Shown in pieces: positions 9,901 through 17,760 of a stretch of DNA of 64,000 nucleotides. Under the pieces are notes generated by a model. The model made no database searches and was not told the DNA's origin. It was given only the letters and a program-made list of their open reading frames with translations. The position numbers were made by a program, and so were the translations under genes. Within the stretch, counting starts at the first letter, position 1; every line of letters starts with the position of its first letter. The DNA lies in assembly GCA_002345565.1 (NCBI GenBank), contig DDVS01000002.1, positions 417,605 through 481,604 on the forward strand, read 5' to 3'. This DNA is from Flavobacteriales bacterium UBA2306 (GTDB lineage Bacteria; Bacteroidota; Bacteroidia; Flavobacteriales; Weeksellaceae).

Positions 9901-12900
9901 AACCAATTGGAACTGCAAATTAATTCTCGAGATACTTTCATCTTTCGGAATCATCGTTTCATATTCCAAAATTCCATTTTTGAAAGATTTGGTTTCAGTC
10001 ACAGTCTCGCCTTTTCCATTTTGAATAAAAATATTGACCAAAGCATCTGGAATCGCCGAATAAACAAACACTTTTGCTTTTTCTCCTCGTTTGAAATCTT
10101 GTGTTGGTTTAATTACTTCCAAGAATGGATTTTGATTTTGTCCCAACGATTTTTTATCCCAAACTTTAAAGAATTGCTCAGTTTTTATCGTGTCTTTTCC
10201 TTCGATATTATAAAGCTGAAGTTTGTAAGTACCAGCTTCCAATTTTCCTAGTTCTAATTTAGAATTGTCAGGCTGAAGCTCTCGAAGCTTTTCTAAAAGG
10301 ACTTTTTCAACTTTCCAATTTTTCACATCATCATTTTTATCAAATCTGTCGTGAGGGAATTTCTGTACAAATTCTTCCTTAGAGAGTCTTGGTAAATCCT
10401 GAACAACAGACGCAAAATTCTCTCTGAAAATCTGTTTTGGTTCTTCCAGTTTTTCCAGTTTTATGTTGTAAGATTTTTTCAGAATTTGGTCATTGTAATT
10501 TTTGGTGTCAACATTTAGTTTTATAGCTTCATCGGAAAAGGTATTTCCAATTTCGTTCGCCGTAATGTAATGAGAAACCGAAGCCACTTTTACATTCGTA
10601 TTGGCAGATTGTGTTTCTCCATTGATGTCCGTCACAGAAGCATTGACTGCATAATTATCAATCTGAATTCCTTCTAGAGTTTCATCTTTTTTCAACTCAA
10701 TTTTGATTGTGAATTCTCCTTTCTCGTTGGTTTTTACATCACCAAGAATTGAATTTTCGTTATCGTTTCCACGAGGATACCACCAAAAATATCTCCAACG
10801 GATATTCTGTTTTTTGATTTCGTAATTGACTGTTGAATTGCTCAAAGGAACGCCTGAAAACATCATTGCTTTTCCTTTAAGTTCAATGGTTTGACCGTAT
10901 TTGTATTCGTCTTTTATTGGCTCAAAAGTCACTTCAAATTTCGGACGTTTGTATTCTTCAACATTGAAATCCGTATAGCCTGAAATATGATAACCAGAAT
11001 TATCATCGTCATTATCAACTTCAATATTGAAATTTCCGTTCAATTTATTTTTAGGAAGTGTAAAACTGCCGTTAACAGAACCAAACTCATTAGTTGTCAA
11101 TTTCAGAGTTTGTAATTTTTCGCCGTTGGCGTCGTTCAAAGTAATATTCAAAGGAACTTTTTCTAGAGTTTTTACTTTTTGAGTTTCGCCATTAATTCCT
11201 GTTGCAATAACTTTGAAATAAACGATTTGCCCAGGTCGGTATATTTTTCTGTCGAGGAAAATTTGTGCAGATTCTTGATTTTCAGATTTGTTTCGATTAC
11301 CATAATCACTATCGTAACCATAAACATTTATCAGTGAATAATTACTTCCATTTTTCACTAGAAAATTTCTGTAATATTCTTTATTCTCAGAATTTGGAAT
11401 TTGGAAATTTCCAGAAGCATCGGTTTTTACAGAATGTTTTACGATTTGTTTTCCTCTTACATACTCAATAATTTCAAGACTTTCATTGGTAAAAGCTTTT
11501 CCGTTTTCGTTGTTTACGAGTTTTAGAATATTAGCTTTTGGATTAGAATCATCTTTTTTAGAAAAAATAATTTTCGAATCAGAAACGATGAAATAAAAAC
11601 TTTTTTGAACCGAATTTTCCACAACATATTCAGCTAAATAAATCCCTGCTGGAAGCGCTTTCAGTTCCAAAGACGTTTTATGTGTTTTGAAATCCAAAGA
11701 TTCAGGAAGCGTGAATTGGTCTTTTCTTATCAACGATTTTTTTACTTTCGCAAAAGGTGTTTTGTAAGAATCAAAAACGTGATTCAGAAAACCTTGCGTA
11801 TCATCTTTGACTTCATAAGTATTCAAAGAAAATTGCTGAACATTTTTTCCTTCTGCAACAATGTGAATCGGTTTGTTGGATTGAGTTTCATTCTCATAAA
11901 ATAGATTCAGCTGAGGGTTTTTAATCTGATTTTCTTTGTTTGTGATATTACTTAGAAACTTAGATTTTGGAAACATTGCTTTGGCATCATTTATCCAAGT
12001 CAAAGCCAATTTGTAATCTTGTTTTTGCTGAAGAATCTCAATCATATCATCAACAATTAAGACTTTGTAATCGCCTTTTACAGATTCGTCTTCAACCAAT
12101 TTTTCAAGTTGAGCAAATCTATCTTTGCAATTATTGAGTTCACAATTATAATTTATTTTTTGATGTTTAAAATACAATTGAGAATTCCCAGAAAGTGAAC
12201 CAATTTCCGAATTATAAATATCATTGATTTTTGTCGAATTTACTTTCAATTCATTGGGAGTGAAAAGATTTTGATTTCTTAAGAACTCAATATAATTGTA
12301 ATTATACCAATCGGAAAGCGTTGGGAAATATTCAAGATTATCGGATTCGTCAAAGATTTCCTCGTATTTCTGCATTTGGATTTTCTTCAAAGCAGCATTT
12401 TCTTTTTCTAATTCTGAATAACTCTTCGATAAATAATTTTTGAAATCCAACTTGCTCCAAGCTTCGATTTGCTCTAAATATTGCTCTGCACTGAGCGAAG
12501 TCGAAGTGTCAATATTGGTTTTTTGATTGATTTTCCAAGAATTATTTTGATAATAATCTTTGATGAATTCCAAAGTCAGAAGATGAAATAATTGTTTTTC
12601 ATCGCCCTTTAATTTAGTTTCCGTGCTTTGAAGTTTCGCAAAGAATTTAGAATTTTCGTCATTCTTCGTATCATCATAAGTCTCTTTTGTAATACTGAAT
12701 TCAGCTTTCAAAGATTTGATAATTTGAATCGCGTTGTTGTCTTTCAAAGCTTGATTTTGTATTTCCAGAATAATCGGAAGATTGGATTTGTAAGTTCCTT
12801 TTTTATAATTGTCTTCGATTTTTTTCCATTGCTGGTCGTAATAGTTTTGTGCGGAAAAATTCATAGTAGCAAATATCAATAAGAATATTAATATGGATTT

Positions 12901-12912
12901 TAAGAATTTCAT
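6955..12912 (-). CDS. Alpha-2-macroglobulin family protein with embedded TonB-plug-like segment
   Basis: The giant protein (1985 aa) has a Sec signal peptide (MKFLKSILIFLLIFATMNFSAQ) without a lipobox Cys. A helical N-terminal third is followed by macroglobulin domains (DRKIYRPGQIVYFKV near residue 552, EEYKRPKFEV near 655), an A2M domain (SFEFTSPEALTQWKVMF near 1215) and an alpha-toroid-like region (NPDGGFSWYQGY near 1540). The thioester CxEQ motif is absent. At about 1130-1170 it carries IRIRGIAS, then NEALSGKVAGIQI and EIEEVV, which resemble a TonB-dependent receptor plug and TonB box. Bacterial A2Ms are thought to trap attacking proteases or act in envelope maintenance. Two copies of a dispersed DNA repeat lie inside the gene (10266-10288 and 12489-12510). 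It appears monocistronic. Confidence 0.88.
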   Translation of the reverse strand: MKFLKSILIFLLIFATMNFSAQNYYDQQWKKIEDNYKKGTYKSNLPIILEIQNQALKDNNAIQIIKSLKAEFSITKETYDDTKNDENSKFFAKLQSTETKLKGDEKQLFHLLTLEFIKDYYQNNSWKINQKTNIDTSTSLSAEQYLEQIEAWSKLDFKNYLSKSYSELEKENAALKKIQMQKYEEIFDESDNLEYFPTLSDWYNYNYIEFLRNQNLFTPNELKVNSTKINDIYNSEIGSLSGNSQLYFKHQKINYNCELNNCKDRFAQLEKLVEDESVKGDYKVLIVDDMIEILQQKQDYKLALTWINDAKAMFPKSKFLSNITNKENQIKNPQLNLFYENETQSNKPIHIVAEGKNVQQFSLNTYEVKDDTQGFLNHVFDSYKTPFAKVKKSLIRKDQFTLPESLDFKTHKTSLELKALPAGIYLAEYVVENSVQKSFYFIVSDSKIIFSKKDDSNPKANILKLVNNENGKAFTNESLEIIEYVRGKQIVKHSVKTDASGNFQIPNSENKEYYRNFLVKNGSNYSLINVYGYDSDYGNRNKSENQESAQIFLDRKIYRPGQIVYFKVIATGINGETQKVKTLEKVPLNITLNDANGEKLQTLKLTTNEFGSVNGSFTLPKNKLNGNFNIEVDNDDDNSGYHISGYTDFNVEEYKRPKFEVTFEPIKDEYKYGQTIELKGKAMMFSGVPLSNSTVNYEIKKQNIRWRYFWWYPRGNDNENSILGDVKTNEKGEFTIKIELKKDETLEGIQIDNYAVNASVTDINGETQSANTNVKVASVSHYITANEIGNTFSDEAIKLNVDTKNYNDQILKKSYNIKLEKLEEPKQIFRENFASVVQDLPRLSKEEFVQKFPHDRFDKNDDVKNWKVEKVLLEKLRELQPDNSKLELGKLEAGTYKLQLYNIEGKDTIKTEQFFKVWDKKSLGQNQNPFLEVIKPTQDFKRGEKAKVFVYSAIPDALVNIFIQNGKGETVTETKSFKNGILEYETMIPKDESISRINLQFQLVAFNDVKTESVDLKIADSKDDLKIETVTFRDKLQPGQKEKWTIKISGADKEKINAEVLANMYDKSLDQFASNSWNWQKFYAPFYQSSYELRNGLEQQYYNKRFEFLKNYNINSPQFNWFDGGIYGTGNNIRIRGIASNKVAAPMSVNEALSGKVAGIQIADSAKTQEIEEVVTEKKSLNYAVKKVENFGNLDKIPVRQNLNETAFFYPNLLTDKDGNVSFEFTSPEALTQWKVMFLAHTKDARTAILEKSVVTQKEFSITPNYPRFLREGDELNLQTKISSLINQKLTGFAQLQILDAFTNEDITEKFGITQLTAVSGYNKEQSFSLAENGNTSATWKLKVPNNVSSIIIKIVAKAGNFSDGEQKAIAVLPNRMLVTDALPIFVKEGQTKIFTLENLKNSDSKTLTNVSNTLELTTNPIWKIMFALPSLKDDTNNSADVVFNKWFADVLSSEIFKANPKMKTVFDEYQSKGLFNSNLEKNQELKQLLLDETPWVLESKNETEQMQKLARLFDANTMRNSIQNDWSELVKLQNPDGGFSWYQGYPSSYYTSLYILKNLGRVNEWLKGNISDYQSTEQKELVKKLVSYVDNEVNKYWKTDKDNVWNNFILDYLDTRHYWEKEYALKAKGASLKASVISKAKKAEIKDFTFFGLHRSALLFNNYGLKDVSKKLMTYLKETSTQSETQGVYWKQNLNDWGWYSSKTVNHAGAIEAFQKLTPTDENFIEEMKIWLITQKEVNSWGNSRGTAEVIFTILNSGKSWTSAETKGSAIEMSQSDKAEITWGGKPLNPQTQATGYVKQSINSDNLDKNLSTVTIKKESAGIVQGGLFWQYYEDLDKIKSSESYISISKELYKKVKTENGEQLIKIGENSSIKVGDKITVRMILNTDRNMEFIHLKDMRAAGFEPFDVISGYQWKNNLGYYQSTKDASTNFYIEYMPKGKYVFEYDYVANASGKFSNGITTLQNYYAPQMNAHTKGETITIKD
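10266..10288 (-). repeat. Dispersed TCAGCCTGACA repeat inside the A2M gene
   Basis: Read on the coding strand this is GCTTCGAGAGC followed by TTCAGCCTGACA. It encodes LRELQPD at about residues 876-882. It matches the intergenic copy at 42885-42908 and the recF copy in its TTCGA start and TCAGCCTGACA end. Confidence 0.75.
12489..12510 (-). repeat. Dispersed TTCGACTTCGCTCA repeat inside the A2M gene
   Basis: On the coding strand it contains TTCGACTTCGCTCA, identical over 14 bases to 42951-42964 in an intergenic repeat cluster. In the protein it gives DTSTSLSA, a Ser/Thr stretch in an otherwise helical, charged region (about residues 135-142). Confidence 0.65.
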
Positions 12913-13025
12913 ATGTGACTTTTATTTTTTTGAATGAGTGAAAGAATCACTCTATAAAGATGCATTATTTTATCGTAAGGTTGGAAAGAGAACTAATTTT
13001 TTTGAAATGTAAAGTCTATTAAAAC

Positions 13026-13151
13026 TTATTAACCACATAGACACATCGTTTTTTCAAATTTTTAAGATTAAATAGTTAGTCATTTATTTCTATTTTATCT
13101 TTTCAAGACAAATAATTTATTTTTTTTCTATGTGCCTTTATGGTTTTAACG
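13026..13151. repeat. Intergenic inverted-repeat element, copy A
   Basis: The element starts TTATTAACCACATAGACACAT and ends near CTATGTGCCTTTATGGTT, so its ends are imperfect inverted repeats, with an AT-rich middle. A sister copy lies at 22974-23083. It occupies much of the 292-base gap between the divergent A2M and UbiA-like genes; the rest of the gap shows nothing else recognisable. Confidence 0.75.
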
Positions 13152-13204
13152 TTTTGAAGATTTTATTTATTTAGAACAATTTTTCCGACATTTGTTAAAG
13201 TAAA

Positions 13205-13966
13205 ATGTCGATTTTAAATTTAGCAAAAAAATATCTCATTGACAGTCAGATTTATGTTTCATTAATGGGAACTTTTCTGGCTGGTTTTTTTATGCTGGAG
13301 CAAAAAATATTCCGATGGCCGACTTTGCTGTTGATTTTCATTACTTATTTCAGCGGTTATCTTTATACAAAATATCAGCACGACAAAAAGAAATTTTTCA
13401 ACATACTGATTTTCAATTGTATTTGCGGAATTATCAGCGTTATTCTGATTCTTAAAAATCATAACGAATACAGACTTCTGAAATGGGGAATTATTGTCAT
13501 TCTTGGTTTGCTTTACAATTCTTTCTTCTTGGAGAAATTCATTAGAAAAATACCTTTGTTAAAGGTTTTTTATGTCGGATTGACTTGGGCTTTGATTAAT
13601 TCTTGGCTGATTCTTCCTGAATTTAATTGGGCGATTTTTTTGATTTCTTGGTTATTTATTTCGGCTCTGGTTTTACCTTTTGACATCAGGGATATGAATA
13701 GTGATGATGTTGTCACTTTTCCGATTTTGATTGGCATTCAGAAAACCAAATTTCTGGCTTATTTACTGATTTTTATTTCTGGTTTATTGAGTATTTTTTA
13801 CCTTGATTTAGCATTCGGAATTTATTTTTTCGTGACTATACTTGTCACATTTGTATTGATTTATTTTTCTGAAAATAGCAATCAAGAATCATATTTTTCT
13901 TTTTGGGTAGAGAGTTGTAGTGGTTTACCTTTGTTATGGTTTTGGGTATATTGGCTTATAAATTGA
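13205..13966 (+). CDS. UbiA-like polytopic membrane protein
   Basis: The protein (253 aa) is very hydrophobic, with about eight predicted membrane segments. The stretch LPFDIRDMNSDDVVTFPILIG resembles the second Asp-rich motif (DxxDxxxD) of UbiA-family prenyltransferases. The first Asp-rich motif (NDxxD) is not clear; only KYQHDKKK lies near its expected place, so catalysis is uncertain. It could prenylate a quinone or chlorin precursor, or be a degenerate family member. It is followed after 33 bases by an Omp85-like gene on the same strand, so the two are probably co-transcribed, without an obvious functional link. Confidence 0.5.
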   Translation: MSILNLAKKYLIDSQIYVSLMGTFLAGFFMLEQKIFRWPTLLLIFITYFSGYLYTKYQHDKKKFFNILIFNCICGIISVILILKNHNEYRLLKWGIIVILGLLYNSFFLEKFIRKIPLLKVFYVGLTWALINSWLILPEFNWAIFLISWLFISALVLPFDIRDMNSDDVVTFPILIGIQKTKFLAYLLIFISGLLSIFYLDLAFGIYFFVTILVTFVLIYFSENSNQESYFSFWVESCSGLPLLWFWVYWLIN

Positions 13967-13999
13967 TTTAGCAGGTTTTCATTAAAATTATTTTGATTA

Positions 14000-15799
14000 A
14001 TGAAAAAATCGATTCTCGTTTTGATTGTTTTTATACTGGGTTTTTCTTTTGCTGATGCGCAAGAGAAAAAAGACTCTATGTACTATAAAATTGAAGAATT
14101 TTCTGACAAACGGAAATTTACAAAGTTCATTCATCGTTTTATTTTTCGCAGAGAAGCAGATTCAACATCTGTTAAAACAAGAACCGAGAAACAGGCGCAA
14201 GTTTCTTATGATGGTAAATATATCCGCCATATAAAAATAGAGACTATTGACCCTTTTGGGTATAATACCAAAGAGAAAAAGGAAAAATCTAAATGGTACG
14301 ATTGGTTTACCAATCACCTGCATTCTAATACTCGTGCTTCTACTGTTAAAAATTACTTATTATTTGAGAAAGGCGAAGAGTATAATGCCCAAAAACTTTA
14401 CGAATCCGAACGTCTTTTGAGAAGTATGCCCTTTGTAAATAGAGTCAATATCAGTATATCGGATAGTACTTCCACCAAAGACTCTATAGATGTTGTGATT
14501 AAATTATTAGACTCCTGGAGTTTGAAGCCCAGATTACGGTATTCCGGAAGTAAAATTGGACTTGGAATGACGGAGGAAAACTTCCTGGGCCTAGGCCATG
14601 AAATCGATTTTCTATATAGAAACGATTCTAAAGAAAAACAAAATTATTTTACAGGCAGTTACACAGGCTATAATCTTTTCGGAACTTACATAGACGCTCA
14701 GATTTTAGGAGAACGTGATTTTGCAAAAAACGAAAGAATCAACTTTAGTGCTAGAAGAGATTTTTTCTCTCCTCTTACACGCTGGGCCGGCGGGTTGACA
14801 TTTGAATATTTTATGCGCAATGTGGCTATGCCTTTAGAAAGAAATTCAGAACTCCCTACGGTGCAGATTAAAGTTTATAATCAAGATTTTTGGGGTGGAT
14901 ATCAATTTCCTGTTTCAGCAAATCCGGATGAAAAAATATCCAGCAATATAGCACTAATAGGACGTTTCCAGAATTATCAGTATAAAGATCGCCCCATTAT
15001 AGATCAATACCGTTTTTTTAGTTCCTATAGTAGTTTTTTGATGTCAGCAGGCTTTATTCAAAGAAAGTTTTCTGTTGAGAAAAATATTTTTCAATATAAT
15101 TTGCCAGAAGATATCGCTTATGGAAATTCTCTCAGCATAACCTCCGGATTTCTTACCAGAAGCAAGGAAATGATGCCTTATGCTGGGGTTTCTGCATCCT
15201 ATGGTGATTTTACAAAGATTGGATATTTCAATCTCAAAGCTCAGTTTGGTCGGTTTTTTAATGAAGAAAGAGAAAACCGCGAATCTTTCCGATTGGACGG
15301 GACCTACTTCACAAATCTGATGGATTGGAAATTTGCAAAAGCCAGACATTTCTTTTCACCGACTTTAGCACTTGGAAATCCTCAACATAATTATTCTTAC
15401 AGAGATAGGATTAATCTTTCCGCAGCAGAAGATTTTCCTGTTTATAATGCAGATTATATCGGCACAAAGAAGTTGGTTCTGAGATATCAGTTACAACTTT
15501 TTGTTAACAAAACTTGGAAAAATTTCCACTTTAGTCCTTATTTAACAACTGCAGTGGGCTGGTTGGCAATGCCTAATGAAAACTTACTGAAAACCAATGC
15601 TAATACAAAAATTGGTATAGGAGTTTTGATTAACAATCCTTATTTGGTTTTCAACAGGATTCAGATTTCCTTTACTTATTATCCGCGAGTTCCTTTTGAT
15701 AATAATTCTGTCTTTGATTTTAACAGCAACCGCAACAATGTGCTTCCACTCAATAATTTTGCTACAGATATTCCACATTTTGTGAATTTTGGAAATTGA
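14000..15799 (+). CDS. Omp85/BamA-TamA-like outer-membrane protein
   Basis: The protein (599 aa) has a signal peptide (MKKSILVLIVFILGFSFADAQ). A POTRA-like region follows at about residues 95-175 (STVKNYLLFEKGEEYNAQKLYESERLLRS split over the fold, then PFVNRVNISI). The remainder is rich in alternating beta strands typical of a 16-stranded barrel (PRLRYSG, GLGMTEENFLGLGHEIDFLY, YRDRINLSA). This architecture belongs to the Omp85 superfamily, which inserts or secretes proteins at the outer membrane. It has only one or two POTRA domains and is shorter than BamA, so it is an accessory member rather than the essential assembly factor. The gene sits between the UbiA-like gene and the toxin-antitoxin pair. 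Confidence 0.72.
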   Translation: MKKSILVLIVFILGFSFADAQEKKDSMYYKIEEFSDKRKFTKFIHRFIFRREADSTSVKTRTEKQAQVSYDGKYIRHIKIETIDPFGYNTKEKKEKSKWYDWFTNHLHSNTRASTVKNYLLFEKGEEYNAQKLYESERLLRSMPFVNRVNISISDSTSTKDSIDVVIKLLDSWSLKPRLRYSGSKIGLGMTEENFLGLGHEIDFLYRNDSKEKQNYFTGSYTGYNLFGTYIDAQILGERDFAKNERINFSARRDFFSPLTRWAGGLTFEYFMRNVAMPLERNSELPTVQIKVYNQDFWGGYQFPVSANPDEKISSNIALIGRFQNYQYKDRPIIDQYRFFSSYSSFLMSAGFIQRKFSVEKNIFQYNLPEDIAYGNSLSITSGFLTRSKEMMPYAGVSASYGDFTKIGYFNLKAQFGRFFNEERENRESFRLDGTYFTNLMDWKFAKARHFFSPTLALGNPQHNYSYRDRINLSAAEDFPVYNADYIGTKKLVLRYQLQLFVNKTWKNFHFSPYLTTAVGWLAMPNENLLKTNANTKIGIGVLINNPYLVFNRIQISFTYYPRVPFDNNSVFDFNSNRNNVLPLNNFATDIPHFVNFGN

Positions 15800-15840
15800 T
15801 TTTGTTGTTATTTAGTTTTATCTTTACTGAAAATTTTTGA

Positions 15841-16158
15841 ATGATGGAAAACATTAATGATATTAAAATAAAATTGATTCAGAAAATCTGTGAATCCGAT
15901 AATTATTATTTGTTATCCGCTTTCCTCAAGAATTTTGAATCAAAATCTCCCAATATCGTCGCAGAATCTCCATCTATCTACGAATCTGAAAAACCAATGA
16001 CTGAAGAAGAAGTTGAAGCCTATTTTAAAGAAGAGGAAATAAAATTGCCTGCTGATATTTTAGAAATTCTAAACATTAGCGAAGAGCAAATTAAGAATGG
16101 GCAGACTTTTACCAATGAAGAAGTAAATGCATATTTTGAAGAATGGCTAAAAGATTAA
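15841..16158 (+). CDS. Antitoxin-like acidic protein of a type II toxin-antitoxin pair
   Basis: The protein (105 aa) is acidic and overlaps the downstream RelE/ParE-type gene by 16 bases, the classic arrangement of an antitoxin with its toxin. The N-terminal helix (IKIKLIQKICESDNYYLLSAF) looks like the dimerisation helix common in Bacteroidota addiction antitoxins. The C-terminal half holds two similar motifs, TEEEVEAYFKEEE (about 57-69) and TNEEVNAYFEEWL (about 92-104), suggesting an internal duplication of the toxin-wrapping segment. No helix-turn-helix is obvious. ATG 15841 and ATG 15844 are both possible starts. Partner and organisation support the call more strongly than the sequence alone does. 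Confidence 0.72.
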   Translation: MMENINDIKIKLIQKICESDNYYLLSAFLKNFESKSPNIVAESPSIYESEKPMTEEEVEAYFKEEEIKLPADILEILNISEEQIKNGQTFTNEEVNAYFEEWLKD

Positions 16159-16454
16159 TTTGGTCGCCTGTTGCGAGGGAAATCCGAAAAGAGATTTTGC
16201 AATATTGGATACTGAGAAATAAATCTAAACGCTATTCACAAAAGCTGAATATTTTGTTTGAAAATTCCGCTCAGCAAATTGCAGATTTTCCTCATTCGGG
16301 TATTTCTATTTCGGGGAATGTTTATCGTGGAAAACTCATTAAAGATTATTATATTCTCTATAAAATAGAAGATGAATCTATTGAAATTCTTTTTATTTGG
16401 GATACAAGAAAAGACCCCGCTGACTTATTAAAATTAGTAAAGAACTTCAAGTAG
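16143..16454 (+). CDS. RelE/ParE-superfamily toxin
   Basis: The protein (103 aa) is basic and has the RelE/ParE layout: a start like LIWSPVAREIRKEILQYW, a two-helix region with SAQQIADFPHSG, then the strand block VYRGKLIKDYYILYKIEDESIEILFIWDTRKDP. The central pattern (R-G..I.DYYI.YKI followed by a hydrophobic strand and D-x-R) is typical of ParE-like toxins, which act on gyrase or on mRNA at the ribosome; the target cannot be read from sequence. It overlaps the antitoxin by 16 bases, and its TAG stop (16452-16454) touches the recF ATG at 16455 with no gap, so the toxin is probably translationally coupled to recF. Confidence 0.85.
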   Translation: MAKRLIWSPVAREIRKEILQYWILRNKSKRYSQKLNILFENSAQQIADFPHSGISISGNVYRGKLIKDYYILYKIEDESIEILFIWDTRKDPADLLKLVKNFK

Positions 16455-17585
16455 ATGATTATCAATAAACTTTCGCTCATCAATTTCAAAAATCACTCGG
16501 AACAATCTTTTGATTTTTCACCTCAAATCAACTGTTTTGTGGGCAATAATGGAGTAGGGAAAACCAATATTCTTGATGCACTTCATTATTTGTCTGTTGG
16601 TAAAAGCTTCCTTGGAAATTCTGACCTCACTAATATAAAAAGTCAAAAGTCAGATGATGGCAGTCAGAAGTCGGAAGATTTTTTTGTGATTGAATCCGAA
16701 ATTCAGAATGGAGAAAAAGAAGATATTATCAAAATTCTTCAGCCTAAAGAAGCCAAAAAAGTCATTAAAAAAAACGATAAATCTTACGACAGATTAGCTG
16801 ATCATATTGGTTATCTACCAAGTGTGATGATTTCGCCGTATGATTCCAATTTGATTTCGGATTCCGGAGAAAGTCGAAGAAAGTTTTTGGACGCGATGAT
16901 TTCCCAGACCGATTCTTCTTATCTTTTTGATTTGATTCAGTATCAGAAAACCATTCAGCAGAGAAATGCTTTGTTGAAATATTTTGCTAAGAACAGAACT
17001 TTTGATAAAGATTCTTTGGAGATTTATGATGACCCGATTTCGAACTTTGGAACACGAATTTTTGAAAAAAGAAAAGAATTTGTAGAAAAACTAAATCCAA
17101 TTGTTCAGCATTTTTATGAAATCATTTCAGGCGGAAAAGAAATCGTGAATGTGATTTACGAATCTCATCTTTTGGATGGCTTCGACTCCGCTCAGCCTGA
17201 CAGATTTTTTAAGGAACTTTTATCCAATTCAATTGATAAAGACAGAGCTTTGACTTATACTTCAAAAGGAACTCACAAAGACGATTTATTGTTCGAAATG
17301 GATGGGAATTCTATCAAAAAAATTGGTTCTCAAGGTCAGCAAAAATCATTTTTAATTTCATTGAAACTAGCTCAAATCAACCGAATCAAAGAATTAACAG
17401 GAAAATCTCCCATTCTCCTTCTAGATGATATTTTTGATAAGCTTGATGATACAAGAGTTTCCCAATTGATTGAATTAGTCAATAAAGAAAGCTTTGGGCA
17501 AATTTTCATTACTGACACTCATAAAGAAAGGACAGAAAACGTTGTTAGACGTATCAACGAAGAGAGTAAGGTTTTTGAAATTTAG
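16455..17585 (+). CDS. recF: DNA replication and repair protein RecF
   Basis: The protein (376 aa) is an SMC-like ATPase that loads RecA onto gapped DNA with RecO and RecR. The Walker A motif GNNGVGKTN is at about residues 30-38, the ABC signature SQGQQKSFLISLKLAQ near 300 and Walker B PILLLDDIFDKLDD near 320. The first residues MIINKLSLINFKNH are typical. Two stretches look foreign: KSQKSDDGSQKSED (about 62-75), encoded by an 18-base imperfect direct repeat, and GFDSAQPD (about 242-249), encoded by a dispersed repeat identical over 24 bases to 42885-42908. Both keep the frame and all ATPase motifs intact, so the gene should be functional. It begins immediately after the toxin stop codon. Confidence 0.95.
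   Translation: MIINKLSLINFKNHSEQSFDFSPQINCFVGNNGVGKTNILDALHYLSVGKSFLGNSDLTNIKSQKSDDGSQKSEDFFVIESEIQNGEKEDIIKILQPKEAKKVIKKNDKSYDRLADHIGYLPSVMISPYDSNLISDSGESRRKFLDAMISQTDSSYLFDLIQYQKTIQQRNALLKYFAKNRTFDKDSLEIYDDPISNFGTRIFEKRKEFVEKLNPIVQHFYEIISGGKEIVNVIYESHLLDGFDSAQPDRFFKELLSNSIDKDRALTYTSKGTHKDDLLFEMDGNSIKKIGSQGQQKSFLISLKLAQINRIKELTGKSPILLLDDIFDKLDDTRVSQLIELVNKESFGQIFITDTHKERTENVVRRINEESKVFEI
16641..16679 (+). repeat. Imperfect 18-base direct repeat inside recF
   Basis: AGTCAAAAGTCAGATGAT (16641-16658) is repeated as AGTCAGAAGTCGGAAGAT (16662-16679) with a 3-base spacer, so the frame is kept. Confidence 0.8.
17179..17202 (+). repeat. Dispersed TCAGCCTGACA repeat inside recF
   Basis: These 24 bases (ending CTCCGCTCAGCCTGACA) are identical to 42885-42908 in an intergenic region. 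Within recF they encode FDSAQPD in frame. Confidence 0.85.
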
Positions 17586-17760
17586 AAAAAGCTTAGAGAT
17601 TACAAAACGTCAACATAGCCCTGATGGGAACGGCATCCTTTTTTGTTTTTTTTGGATTCGTCGTCAATTAGAATGAAAAACGTTGTAAAAACAAAAAAGA
17701 TATAGTGGACAGCAGGTTGGAAAATTTCTAAAAATAGACCAATCGTCTTGCTCCTAAAAA

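Noticed and set aside
16861..16880. AAAGTCGAAG in recF as another repeat copy
   Set aside because: It encodes the conserved SGESRRKFLDAM block of RecF, so the resemblance to GTCGAAG is coincidental.
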